This document shows positions 11,058 through 23,545 of a stretch of 64,000 nt of DNA, piece by piece. Every line of letters begins with the position of its first letter. The stretch's first letter is position 1. Origin of the DNA: Mesodorylaimus sp. YZB2_4 (taxonomy: Eukaryota > Nematoda > Enoplea > Dorylaimida > Dorylaimidae); NCBI GenBank assembly GCA_030248295.1, contig JASANH010001384.1, forward strand, positions 62,001 to 126,000, written 5' to 3'. The notes below the pieces were generated by a model. It had not been told where the DNA came from and did not search any database. It saw only the letters and a list, made by a program, of their open reading frames with translations. Position numbers and translations under genes: made by a program.

Positions 11058-14000
11058 TTACAATCTGGTCATATCTTTTTCACTGAACTCGCCCGATTTA
11101 GGTTTAGTCGGTACTGGCGGCCTGGGTCTAATCGACACAGCGCCCGCCGGTGGTTGTTGCTGCGTCCCATTTTGACCAGCCTGCTGATCACCGCTGAACA
11201 ATTTCATCAACGATTCCCTTTTCTGCGCCACACTACTTCCACCTCCATCCATCGACGTGGTCATCTCTCGTTTGGCCAATGCTGGCGATGGAGGCGTGGT
11301 TCTTCTTGGCGGCGTTGGTGTGCCTCCCGCAGCGGAAGACGGGGCCACATCCTGTTTCTTGGATACTGACACCAACGACACGGGTTCATCTTGATACTGA
11401 CACTGGCCAGTAAACGACCAGGAGGGCGGTGAATACTGTTTCTTCCCACAGGGTACATCATAATAGATATGTTCGTTGTCCAACGAGCTAACCACCGGTT
11501 CATCATCCTCCGATTCGTCCGACTGCGACACTCTCATCGACCTGTTCATCTTCTGCCCAACACTCTTCCCTTGTTGACCACTGCTCGTCGCCACGGGTAG
11601 CACCATCTTATTCGGCAGTGGTGGCCGCTGCGGCTGCAGCGGCGGCCTGGGCGCTGTGTTATTCTTACTCGATTCCAAAGTCGGGGTCGGATCCTGCTGC
11701 TTCGTTGGTTTGCCATGCCCACCACCGCCCATTTCACCGAATCCAGCCAGCAGGATAGCTTCCAATTCATCCTCGTCCGGGAATCGGCGCACTCCATTAT
11801 TTTTCTGTCGTTCCATCGACGTGTTCATCACCGATTCCGTGGCCCCGCCATTATGCACTCGCGGTGGCGGTCTCAACGGACGATCCAGTGACTTTGTCTT
11901 CTTATGGCCCGCCGTGAACCCACCGCTCGTATTCGTATTTGCCGCCGATGGCATGACCAGGACACGCGCTGATGTGGGCGCGGGCATCGACTGCTGCGAG
12001 TCGACCATCTGCTGCTGCTGCATCGAATAACTCGGTGGTGGTCGCGGAGGTAGTGGTCGTCCCTTTGTGTCCGAATCCGTCGGCGAGAAACCAAACTCGT
12101 CCTCGTCCTCGTCGTCACTCGACAACGATTCTTCTGCTAACGCTCGTCCATTGGGCGGATTTGGCAAAGCTACTCTGGCCATGTTTCTCTGCTGATCGTT
12201 GATGGACGTTTTCTGCGGCTTCGACTGATTTGGGTCCTCCTTACTAAACGGCGATGGCGGCGGAGGTGGAGCCGGTTGCTTTGGACGACGCGACGATCCG
12301 CCTCCTTTCAATGGGCTGAAAACCACAAATGGTCTGGTCTGGTCCAACTGTCCATGTATGGATGGAAGTACTTTACAGTTATAGCCAAAGTTACATCCCA
12401 CCCCATTCGTGCTCGTCTCCCCTCACCTCGGCAGCTTTAAAATAAAATTTTTTTGGGTTGGGTGCCGTGCCGCCCCAGCCCCCCCCCACGGGATTTCCAA
12501 CCCGTTTTGCTTATAGCTGGCCAGCAGTCATGTTATGACAATCAGGGCCATGAAGTGAGCAGCTCTCACGGCAGCTTCTCTGTGTGCGTCTCCACTAGCA
12601 GCACTTCCACACGAGGGCATCCTGTGCCAGCACCAGCGTCCCAGGGTGATACTGGGCGAGCGAGAAGGGAGGAACCTTGCCGACTGGTGTTCGGGAACCA
12701 CTTTCCTCATTCTCTACTCGCCCTCCACTTGACGGCACTGGGTGAGTCGCCCAAGAGCCAGGTGTGCAAGGCCAGCGACGGACTTACTAAATCGCCGTCG
12801 AAGAGCGGTTTCCACTCTGAGAAGGGGCTTACTGCACTGCCGCCTCAGCTCCCACCTCAGCATGCGTCTCACCTCACAGCCCATTTACCTTAACTGACCA
12901 TCCGCCAACGGTCCGGTTCCATCGTCAACCCACGCTTTGGCCACATTCACCGACAGCGAAACAGCTTTCTCCAACGGACCACCATTCTCCAAAAAGCCCC
13001 CCGTCTTGTCAAGGATAGCGGTCACATGCGGACTTGTGAACTTGACATCTGAAAAGCGCAGAATCGAGCCACATCATGCCGTCCACTTCCCACAAAACCC
13101 ACTTACCACCAGGAAAGAAGAAATTCGCATTCGATATTAAAATTTCCACCAAATTACCATGTGCATTATTCACACCGAATCTAAAATAAATCCATATATT
13201 GCATCAAACAATATTTTAAAGAATTTAGTGATGCATGGCACTATAAAGACCAATGCTCACATTTTAAACCCACCCTGGTATGCGCACTAGGGCCAACGGA
13301 AACCCGTTATACACAAAAGATTGACCCAGCCACGAGTCGAACCCTCGCCAAAAAGTGATGCCCATTTCGTGTGAAAGACAGACGGCCTAACTCACTGTCC
13401 CAGACTACTGCTTATAACCGTGTTACAAGCTTGTCGCAAGTGTGTACCATGTTTAAACAACACTGCCTGATTACTATGCATCAGAAAGGTCCTGGTGTTC
13501 GACCAGGACCTTGACCCCGGAAAAATGTATCAGAAATTCATATCTGAAAACTTTCCGACTTCCAACCAGAAAAAAGAAAAGACCCGCTAAATATACATAC
13601 ATAGTACCAAGCATTTTGCACAATGTTGTGAGATGGTTACTTTTAAAAAAACGGGAAAAAAGCATCTACGCTGTTTCATTTGGATTTTTTAAATCCATAT
13701 ACTTCGAATAATCCTGCGGTCGCTACCGGCATGAGCAAAAGTCACCCCCACACAACTCGCCTCTGAGCCGAATCATTTTGGACCAACAGATGACCTGAGG
13801 TCAGCATTTGTGTCGAGTGTTCACAGCGGGCTATATTGGAGATCTTGCCAATTGCTTATTTTTGTTTTGAATCAGTAGGTTTGTCTCTCTAAAAACCTTT
13901 TCTTAGAATATTCTTATTGGGAGCCTGTTTATTTCCAAAATGGCGAGGTTTGACGCGGATAAAAGCATTTGAAAGCTCTTTTTAAGGGCTACAAGATAAG

Positions 14001-17000
14001 CTGTTACTGATCAGTGCGAATGATCAACAGCTAAAATTATCGATCACGATTAGCTAAAATTGCCGAGATGGGGCGCAGTTAATGGCCATGAGTACAATGC
14101 CTGCGGCTCGCAGCGCAAAATTCAGGTTATTACCGACCATAGGGTACTATCTCACTGAACAGACTCGGCTTTTATAATTTGCCCACAATCGAATATGTGC
14201 CTAATCACGGCTGGCTACAGAATGAAATTTTGTTCATCATCTGATCAAAAATTCGACTGGCTAGCACTCGGTCGGGTCTCTCAGAAACCCGCTCTCTCTT
14301 AATTGTTTCATGACAACATAAATATGATATAGAATGAGTCAGGGGGGAATTGTGCGGGGACGAGTTCTCGGGACCGACTTTTCCGCAAACCAGGAACTTG
14401 ACCTCCTTCCTCTTCCGCCAGCACACGATTACTAAGGAGACTATGAAAATTCTGCCGTTGATAAAATTATTTAGTTGGACAACACTCAAGCATACGGACG
14501 AGGACACACTTGGGATTACTTCCATTCTGATAGCTAATAATTCATGCATTATTTACTGCTCAGAATCAGCACACAGGTCAAATAAGTCCGGAGTTCCCCT
14601 CCTTTATGGGCGAGGTCTGGATATTCGGGGGGGGGGGGGGGGATTTCTGCCATTAGTATTTGGCGGAAGAAGTGTATTTCTTGTTATTCTTTACAATAGT
14701 CATCATCTTTTAGTGTTTAACATCCGATAAGGGTGCGCACTGGCGCCTATTCACTGCCGTTTTGTGCCCCTCTCGTGTGTGCAATAGTATGGCATTTCGT
14801 TGATGCACTCGAAAAATCCGTGAGCTTAGTGCTTTTATTAGGTATAATGCGACTATCAACTCCCCTCCCCGACTCTGAAGGGCAACCTTCCTTCACAAAT
14901 TTTTGGTCGACCAAATCCAAGGGGTCTCTCCTGACTTCCATATCCCAATGCCTCCCTCCCCAATTTTATACTGAACCTTCCCACATCAACATTTTTAGCC
15001 AACCAAATCGCCTTCTGCTGGCGATACTCTATGCCACTTGCACCAAATATAGCCCAGCGCACTATCTAATTTGGCCCATCAGTCTTTAAAGTCAATGCCA
15101 GTCATCAAAAGGACAACAGACCCCTCATTAGCCAGACAGCAATCAATTAATTACCCTCAGTGCTCGTTAAAAGCGCCCTAACTAATTAGTGCAACATTTC
15201 CGCCTTTCATGATCAGCTTTATCAGGTCTTCTCGACTCCAGCTCACCCTACAGTCCGATTTTTCTCAACCTAGTCACTTGACCCCACGCCACCATCCCTC
15301 GCATACCCTTCTCCTTCGATCGTACTCCATATCATATTCGGCGCCATTACGATCGCTAAATTTTGTGACGACATTTTAGTAATTTGTTGATTTTCGACTA
15401 GTTTCGCCAAAAATTTCACCAAATAACGTAAGTTTGCGTAATTGCATTTCGGTAATTTTCCGATCACGTCTTTAATCGACGATAAACGTGATTCCGGATT
15501 TGAGACACTAAATTGCAAAATTAAAAAGATGTAATGCTATTATATGATTCGCTACTCAATTAATTCTTCAGAGCGTATTTAAACCTCCGTCCCATGGGAT
15601 CCATCACCCTGCACAAGCGGGGAAAATATAATATCCGTAATTGAAACACTTACTTTACGGCGCTCATCCAATCCCTGTACAAATTATTGGTCATCAATGA
15701 ATCTGGTAGTTCTCGCAGATACGACTTAAGAGCACCTGAAAAAAGCTTTTCACAATGAGGTAGCAAAATGACTGCTGAATGTCCTCCCTCTGTCTATCAT
15801 TCTGATCGCAAAAGGCGTCAAGTCGCTTGTTAAAAATTCCCTAATTAATTGCAAAATATGCGCCTTTAAGTGATCAAGTTTATCAGGTCTTGCTTCTTAC
15901 CCACATGACCTCAGCTTACCCTGCAATCTTTGATTTTTCTCAGCCTGGTCACTAAACTCATACTCACCAGCAATGGAATGTGGATCCCGATCAAAATCGC
16001 CCAAATCGATTTCGCCCGCATCGAATGCTGCTTTCAATTTACGCACTTTCGTTGCGTTACCAGAAATTCGAAATAAGCCCTGAATCATAAACGATACAAA
16101 TTAATTAGTCTCATTATTCTTATTACGTTGAACTCACCTCATCTTTCAAACCCAACAAGCACAAAGCGGAACAACAAACTTCTAAAACCAATGCTATGTC
16201 GCGACCCGAGTAACGTAAGTGATCTTCTAACGGGCATCCGTAAACTGGACGATGCGAGAATGTGTCTAGAAGCAAAGAAGCTTAAAAACCAAGCCGACCC
16301 ACATCACTACACAACATACCAATCTTATCAACCACCAGCGGTTCAGCCGCCTCCAATCGCTTCAATGCGGTTCGATGAAAATCGATTTGTAATTGCAGGA
16401 GCTAAAATTTGAAAAAATGTGGATATGGTCCATGCCTTTCGTCCTGTGACGGCCGTTCATACCAACGTGCCTGGATTAAGTAAGTAAGATAGCAGGGCAC
16501 AGTAAACTAGGTCCTCATTCCCATTGAAGAACACATTTAGCGGCATAGCCACATGGTCTATGTTACACACAAGAGGCTGGATAGGTGAATTGTGCAATGA
16601 CAAACACCAGACACAGTAGGCACACCCTACACAGCAGGCCCGAGGATATGCCCAGCCAAAACACCCCACTCTCACACACCCCAACGCAGTCACTGCCTCA
16701 AGTACACACCGCCCGGTTCCTTACCACTCTGAACAAGACGGCCATGTCCACTTCTTTCGAGGCCAGGGTATACAGCTCGCACGCTAGTCCATCTTTGCAG
16801 CTCTCCACTTTCGTTTGAGCATTGTCCAATTCATCTTGCAACTCATTTGTACGCTCGCCTCGAGTCTGAGCCGCGGCCAATCTAAACAAAACAAATTTTA
16901 GTCCCTCTGTGGCAGTCGCATACAGCATCGAGTAACACCGTAATGTAAGCACACGATGTCTTCTTGAGAGATACCGTGCAGAAGTGCAAAAAATATACCT

Positions 17001-20000
17001 ATATTTTTTTTATACATATCGATAAGTATGTGCAAGTTAATCACTCTATAATGCATTACATACACAAACACACACATATTACACAGCCGCATATAATATA
17101 TAAATATATATATTATATGTATTATATATATATATATATTTATATTCATATGACCATATACTGTATAAATTCATGAGAATACAATTTACGTAGACCTAGT
17201 GAAAGTAATAAAGTAGTGGTATACTGTACATACGAGGCTGGCATTCAACCGATCATGCATCCGCAAAACTCTGTAGTGCACGCCCATCATAGTTATGTTG
17301 CCCAGTTAATGCCTCTTACTTACAGTATCCCCACATCCACTTGCTGAACAACGCTAAAGTATAAAAGCCCTACCTGGTCTTCGCCGAATCCATGTCCAAC
17401 ACCAATTTTTTCAATTTTTCTTTTTGATTATTAATATTCCTCAAATCCTTAAAAAGAAGACATGACCACAGTGAAAAGTCGAATTACGTTTAAAAAGCTA
17501 ATTACTTACGTCATGAAATTTTGTTAATTTCTCCAAAACGTGTTGTTCGACTTGCATTTCGTGTTGTACTATTTCTTCTACAATTTCACCCAACGCTTCG
17601 CCCGACAACATCATTACATCACTAAAAAGTATCGCCAATAAAAAATTCAACATTTCATGTCTAAAAGACACATCTTTCAACAATTTCACTTGTGCCCCCA
17701 CCGTGCCACTGGCATCGGCCAACGCTCTATACTACTCAAACACGGACTAATTTTAGGAGGGGGTTTATTCGATGGGACATAGTCGAACATTGACACAATT
17801 AGGATAGACCGAAATACTGTAGACCTCCAGGTCTGGATTGACCCTGCTATTCGCAACACCATTTCGCTTCCTCATTACCTCACAAACACGAATGACAGGC
17901 TTAGAATATTACCAACACCAAAAGCGCGCGTTACCTTAGCAAGCCTCCTTCGAACGTCTTGGCATCGTTGACGATAGCTTGAGATAATTTATATTCCTCT
18001 AAAGCTTTCTAAAACAGAACAAACTGATCAGTCAGACTGATAATCCGAATTTTCAGACGATAATAAAAGCTCATTATTTGATTTAACTTTTCTAACAATG
18101 CCCACTTCCTAGACAGGACAGACGCACATTTTTCGTTCCCCTGTTTTAAGTTTTAAGCGAATCAATCCTACGAGCAAGGCAAGGAGTGGGCTTGGTCTGC
18201 TACAAACAGTACAGTAAACCCCCGTCCTACCTCTAAAATTTTAACAGCTGATACTGTACGTCATCACCAGAATTCAAATTTATAAAATGGCGGGCGAACA
18301 TGCGAGTCACACCTTGCCTATACTCGTAAACAGTATCCAGTGCCCTAAAGCTGCTGCACTTGCCCAATCCCCTATAGGGGCACTTCCAGCATCCGAAGCC
18401 TAGCCCTCGACCAGAGAAGGGTCTAAAATTTTTTTAAGCCTTAAAAGGGGGGAGGGTCGAGGAAGCAAAAAATTTTTTTACTAAAGCGTTGTAAACTTGT
18501 TACATGAATAAGGTTCAAACACGGCGCGTAAGATAACTTTTCCAAACCCCCAGGCCAAAATTGAAATTTTCTTAATTTCCCAGTTTGAAACTTCGAAATG
18601 CAACCTTCAAGTTTTCCCTGATTTAAGCTGGAGGATTCTTATTTCCCATGACTTTTCTTTGTTTTCTAGACAAAAATCAAAATAATTCTCTGAATTTTCA
18701 CGACCATGCTCAGCCTGAGCCCTGTGATCGTACTGCATTCCATTGCTTGCACACACGGTTTTGGAGGCGGCAATATTCATTCGACAGAGAAGGTCTCACG
18801 ATGGTTGCAGCGTCCCCGTTTTCTAGCAGGGGCACAAGTTTTAAGTCTGGCAGTCTGGCTGGCACTGGAGATCAGTCCTCTCTGATAATGTTACAGCTTG
18901 AATATCGGTTATTCCGCGCAAGCAAAACTCAATGAAAGGCGGTTCGCGCAAGCCTCTCACTGCGCCCAACCAAGTTTACCTGCCGACTGTCATAAGGTTC
19001 TTGCACCTAAGAATCAAAGTGCGTGGCAAGTTTAAAAATAATTGACTATCAGCCCCCAACTCTTCTAAAGTTACAGAGCAGCCTCTGTTCGCTGATTCTT
19101 CTGTACTTCGAAAATGTGACTTGTACTGTATAGCTTGACCCTGTATATTCGTACACTTGGTTCAGACCCAGCCGCGCCAAAAGTCGCGGCAGGCCCAGGA
19201 TTGCGTTGGGGCTTACCAACTTTTGGCTCATCAAGGATGGGGGGGGGGGGGGGGGGGACTAATTTTTTGGGGGTCTAAACGGGGAGGGGGTCAGACCCGT
19301 TTTTCAAAATTTCAAAATTGACAATTTGTCTAGCCCCGGGGGGTTTGGGGGGCAACCCCCCCCCCCCCCCCCGAGTTTCGGATGCTGGACTCCACAGGGA
19401 TCAAGGAAGACAGGACTGTCCAAGCTCACTTAAACGATTCTTAGTTAGGTTGATGTGGCGGCTGGTGTGCACAGTCCCGTTTTTCAACCCACAAAACAGA
19501 AGTCAGACACCCAAGGATTTCAACCCTGAACCTCCCAAATGGAAGTCTACGCTTTACCACCTAAGCCATCCAATTTTAAAATAAATGAAGTTCAAACACG
19601 ATTCCAAAGAGAAAACCCTTCCTTTTTAAAACTGTAGTCCAAACTAGCGCCCAACCACTTTGTCACCCCACTTTCCTATCACCCTACATAACCACTCAAC
19701 GTGCACCTTGAAATTCACATCACACCATCGCCAACACCCACTCCCGACTTACTCGTCTTTTCTCCACATTTCCATCTTCTTTCGACGAAGCTGATTTTAG
19801 TGAACGCAAACTTTCAATCAATTTCTTTTTCGTATGCTCTAAAGCTTTCACCATAGCCGCCACCCGTTGATCGACATTTATCAATTCGTCTGTCAGAGCT
19901 TCACTTTTCTCTGCTCTAAATATTTAAAATTTTTCATCCAATATCCCAGCAAACTAACTGTCTAGTGTCATCCCCCCTAACATAAACCCTATTTGTTGCA

Positions 20001-23000
20001 TCAAATTGTAGTGATAATGAGACTTACGCTAATGAGCAGCCGGGTTAGGCCATAAACTCCATTATCACTGCAATTCACAAACTCAACGAGCCAGGAAACA
20101 TTCACCCCGAAAAACCCAAGGCTGTACTGGCATTAGCACAAACTAGAAGTGCACTCCCTGCTTGAATACATCAAGCAATACAATAGCATTGCAAGCAGCA
20201 TCCCTTTTTGATATTACAGGCCCCAGACCTCAGAATCGGGCAATATCCTCTGTCTAATCTGGCTGAAATTTCAATTCAGCTTCACAATTGCGCTGACATA
20301 AAAAAGCGAGCCCGAAAAACCCCATACTAGAAATTCCAACAGTACAGCTACAGATAAAAAGGAAAAAAGCCAAACTGACCTCTAGAAATCAGATTGCTCT
20401 TGACACAAAAAACTAATCGACCCCTCCCCCCCCCCCCAAAGATGGAGGTCCTAAACTATAATCATGGAGATTTCAACGCCACAGCCACAGTATGCACAAA
20501 CGAAAAAGGCCAACATGACTTCTGGAAATTAGATTGCAGAAGTTCTTCCTATCGTTAGTTTCGCAGCGCCCAGGGCCATGTACACTGCACACATAGCTGA
20601 TTTTTCGCTGGGTATAACGTCAACGTGCAATCCAAACAACACTTTAAATCGTGTTAGCAAATGAAAAATATTTGAAACCTCACCAAACCCAGAAAGCAAG
20701 CTCAGATTTTGATGCAGTATGAGCTCGACTAAGTTCAGACTGTATAAGAGCAGTACTGAGTGCCACAATAGGCGCAGTGGGCAATGGTTACATGCGAGTA
20801 GCCAATTTTTCACAACTGATCGATGAGCCCCCTACCATACCACCATGATCGCCAACCAAACACTTAAAAATTTGAAAGTTATTTCTAAAAATGACTAAAT
20901 TAGCTTAAGAAAACGACTTTTAAAAATTTTTTGTCTTCGGCACCGACTGTTAGCTTAAACTTTCTTTCAAAAAACGTTTTGAGGACCACTCGCCCGTGGC
21001 AATGTGCGTGTTGGCCTATCGCCCGACCCATGGCCATGTATGCCACTTCAGTTTTGGCCGTCACGATATTGGATGATAGTAGAAATGGAAGAGCTGGGTC
21101 AAAACTTATTGGGGCTACCCCAAGTGGGACCTAAAGGACTTGCACCGATAGTTAGATATGTAATTTTTTTGGGCGGGAAATTTGAATTGGTCAGATTACC
21201 ATCCTTAAAAACCGCCCTTTTTCTAAATTTCACGAGCCACAATTTCTCATACAAGCAATGCTAACCATTTGGAAGCATAGAATCAAAAGAATCTCCCAAC
21301 CACAAGTTTGTTAGCTCTTTTTCGCGGAAATCAGGCACGATATAAGTATTATCATGGCTTGCATGATTTTCCTACGAGTCGATTTGTTCATAAGTCTGTA
21401 AACCGTGCCACTGCACGGATTTGTGAAGCTCATCATCTTATTCTGCCGAAGCTTTTTTCAAATCCTGTCGACAAAGCTTTCTGGTTTCTAAAACTATGCT
21501 CTGTAATAATCTGCCCTGCGACATTGCTTGTCAAATTTTTCACAAAATCTTCTCAGGATTTCGTCGACTAATTTTGCGCAATTATTTTTATACCTTTTTC
21601 ATATTTCGGTATCACTTTTATTGTGTTTTATGAATCTAGTGCTTCAAATGCGTTGGCACAAGAACAAAATATAATGAAATAGCATTGATCAGTATTGGTT
21701 CGATTCGATATAAATTATCTATCGATATCGGACGCTATGGTGACGCAGGACTCCGTACATCGAGAAGTTGCTGAAGCATCAGAGCATTGAACAGCATCCA
21801 ACATACAGCAACTGTAAATGACAACCCGTACGGCTAACCGACATTGCCGACGAAAACCCATAAGTACTGTATGACGAGGCAGAATCGTGCAGTGCATACA
21901 GATTTGCACAAACACATATGGCCAGCCAGGTTCGTCGCCAAAAAAAAGTTACACATCCCCTTCTGATCGTGAGTGAGTCTCATGGAAAAGTTGAAGGTCT
22001 CCCTGCATACATGTTTTCCCCGCCACTCCTAAGATGATTGATTCAACGAGACCGAGTGAATTATTGCCAACAGGTGCCGTCCTCAAAGGTTTTGGGCACT
22101 GTTCCCTAAGTAGCCGCTGTGCGACGCCACATGGCCGTATCCTCTGCAACAAAGGCACGCACGAAGTTTTCACATTCGCATGGTGCTGGATGACGAGTTA
22201 TGCGAGAGAGTGAGCTTGTTATTAACATGACCCTTTTACCAATCCTACAACCAGTTTAGTGCTGCGAGCAGAAATTTCAAAAACCACCAAATTTGCACTG
22301 ATCGACCCAAAACTAGAACAATTCGACAAAAGCTTCTCTACACTTCATTTCTCGTTTATGATTATGCCCATCCAGTCATCCCTATTTCTCACCACAGCAG
22401 TCTAGCCCGTTCGAATTCTTCGTCTAGCCTAGCGCAGTTTCACGATTAGCCCAGTCTGACTAGCCCTTAGACAAAGAGATAAGACATATTTCATCGTAAC
22501 CGCCACCATCACACATATGACTCATATTCAACAGCATATTCCCGTGTCGACTCACTAGCCCGGCCTTGACCCACCGCATACCGCAACCAGCCAGCTGGTA
22601 CCACACACGGCGCATGTGCGACACAAATGCGCTTCATTTCTTGGCATAACAAGAAAGTGCAGATTGGAGCAGTGAAAACACAAAAAGCAAGCAAGTGGAA
22701 TCAGCCGTGAAGATGAAGAAAAATCAAGAGCTCTACATAAATCCGTAAAGCGTAAAACAAATTCGGTAATGCTTATCGAAAGTACTTGAAAAACTTCTTG
22801 ATGACCATCAACAACGTGAAACCCACTTTTTGAGAGTCCATAAACTTCTCAACGCCCAAAACTACGCTTTTTTCTCTACCGCATAAATCTATTTCATAGT
22901 GAAGCTTCTACAAAACGCCCCCGCAGATTTTTCGCGACTTTTAATTTGTTAGCTTGATTAAATGCATCAAATATTGTCTACGCGTCTACTTCTTTAAGTC

Positions 23001-23076
23001 TAGTCAACTGGGATCATTCTACTTACCGTCCTAAAGTCTGCGAAACAACTTGATTGAATCGATGAAATTTTTTCAT
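11058..23076 (-). CDS. BAR-RhoGAP protein, ARHGAP17/ARHGAP44 (RICH) type
   Basis: Fourteen exons on the - strand: 23076-23027, 19915-19753, 18008-17935, 17726-17510, 17447-17374, 16881-16725, 16401-16320, 16244-16138, 16079-15968, 15735-15654, 15507-15307, 13180-13107, 13048-12889 and 12315-11058. They total 2811 bases with consistent phases, giving 936 aa. Start ATG is 23076-23074; the N-terminus MKKFHRFNQVVSQTLGRAEK resembles that of human ARHGAP17. Residues 1 to about 270 form a BAR domain that senses or bends membranes. Residues from about 275 to 480 form a RhoGAP domain that speeds GTP hydrolysis by Rac/Cdc42-type GTPases. The catalytic arginine finger is R312 in GLFRISG, and YLVKFLAKL and APNMIW are typical of the fold. 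The tail (about 518-936) is proline-rich with SH3-type PxxP stretches, an acidic patch, a YDVP motif (803-806), and ends DMTRL, a class I PDZ ligand. Probable role: actin and endocytic control at cell junctions. Confidence 0.93.
12505..12880 (+). repeat. Interspersed repeat family B, copy in RhoGAP intron 13
   Basis: Shared with 25745-26080: GGCCAGCAGTCA, then GTGTCTCCACTAG.AGCAC, then GGGTGAGTC.CCCA and a following GC.AGGC.. block. The second half (about 12738-12880) also matches about 2597-2720 through GTGAGTCGCCCA and GACTTACTAAATCGCCGTCG. The repeat runs almost to the 3' end of exon 13, which finishes at 12889. No protein is encoded; it is probably a SINE-like or non-autonomous element. 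Confidence 0.7.
14627..14642 (+). repeat. Poly-G run of 16
   Basis: Pure G run between RhoGAP exons 11 and 12 (intron). It belongs to a set of long G or C homopolymers scattered through the window. Confidence 0.9.
17092..17160 (+). repeat. TA-rich microsatellite
   Basis: Alternating TA/AT sequence with ATATATAT runs in intron 5 of the RhoGAP gene, next to TACACAAACACACACA. It is likely a length-variable microsatellite. Confidence 0.8.
19239..19372. repeat. Inverted G19 ... C17 homopolymer pair
   Basis: A pure run of 19 G (19239-19257) and a run of 17 C (19356-19372) flank 98 bases that are themselves rich in G runs (GGGGG, GGGGAGGGGG, CCCCGGGGGG). The two runs can pair with each other, or either strand could form quadruplexes. 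It lies in intron 2 of the RhoGAP gene. Exact run lengths may be unreliable in an assembly. Confidence 0.8.
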
Positions 23077-23545
23077 TTTCGTTGCAATGAAAGTTCAAAC
23101 CACGTACAGTCGTCAAGACCGCTCGTCAAAAAACTCAAGAAATCAGCTTGTGAAAAGAAAAGAAGTAACACAAAATAAAAGGGGTGCAAGCACACAGATA
23201 ACATTAATCCATATGTACTAACACATCGCGACACTGGCCGATCGGCGCACATCAAGTCGAAAACCTCTCCAAATTGATATAAGCAGTCAATTTACAACCA
23301 CTCACAGCAAATTCAAATTGTTGAACCTAATATTTTACCTTCACTTTTAACCATTTTTTCAAAACTTTCTTCCAGAAACTTCACTGCGGCACAACATCAA
23401 TTTATCCACTGTGGAAAAACCAAAGCAAGACCAAGATCACTGACACCAGTTTTTAGGAACCTTATTAGTCACATTGCACACTGACTGATCACACAATCCC
23501 TCCACAGGAATGCACTCACAAACCTATCCTACCCCTTAATTACAA
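23077..23545. other. Intergenic spacer between VPS53 and RhoGAP gene
   Basis: Both neighbours are on the - strand, so this holds the VPS53 3' end and the RhoGAP 5' leader and promoter. No clear polyadenylation hexamer or promoter motif was recognised. Confidence 0.5.

Noticed and set aside
11656-12202. Open frames antisense to the RhoGAP proline-rich tail
   Set aside because: They are low-complexity shadows of the true frame, which keeps splice phase and homologous upstream exons.
12453-12893. Open frame of 146 aa on the + strand
   Set aside because: It is mostly repeat family B opposite an exon of the RhoGAP gene. The encoded sequence is not protein-like.
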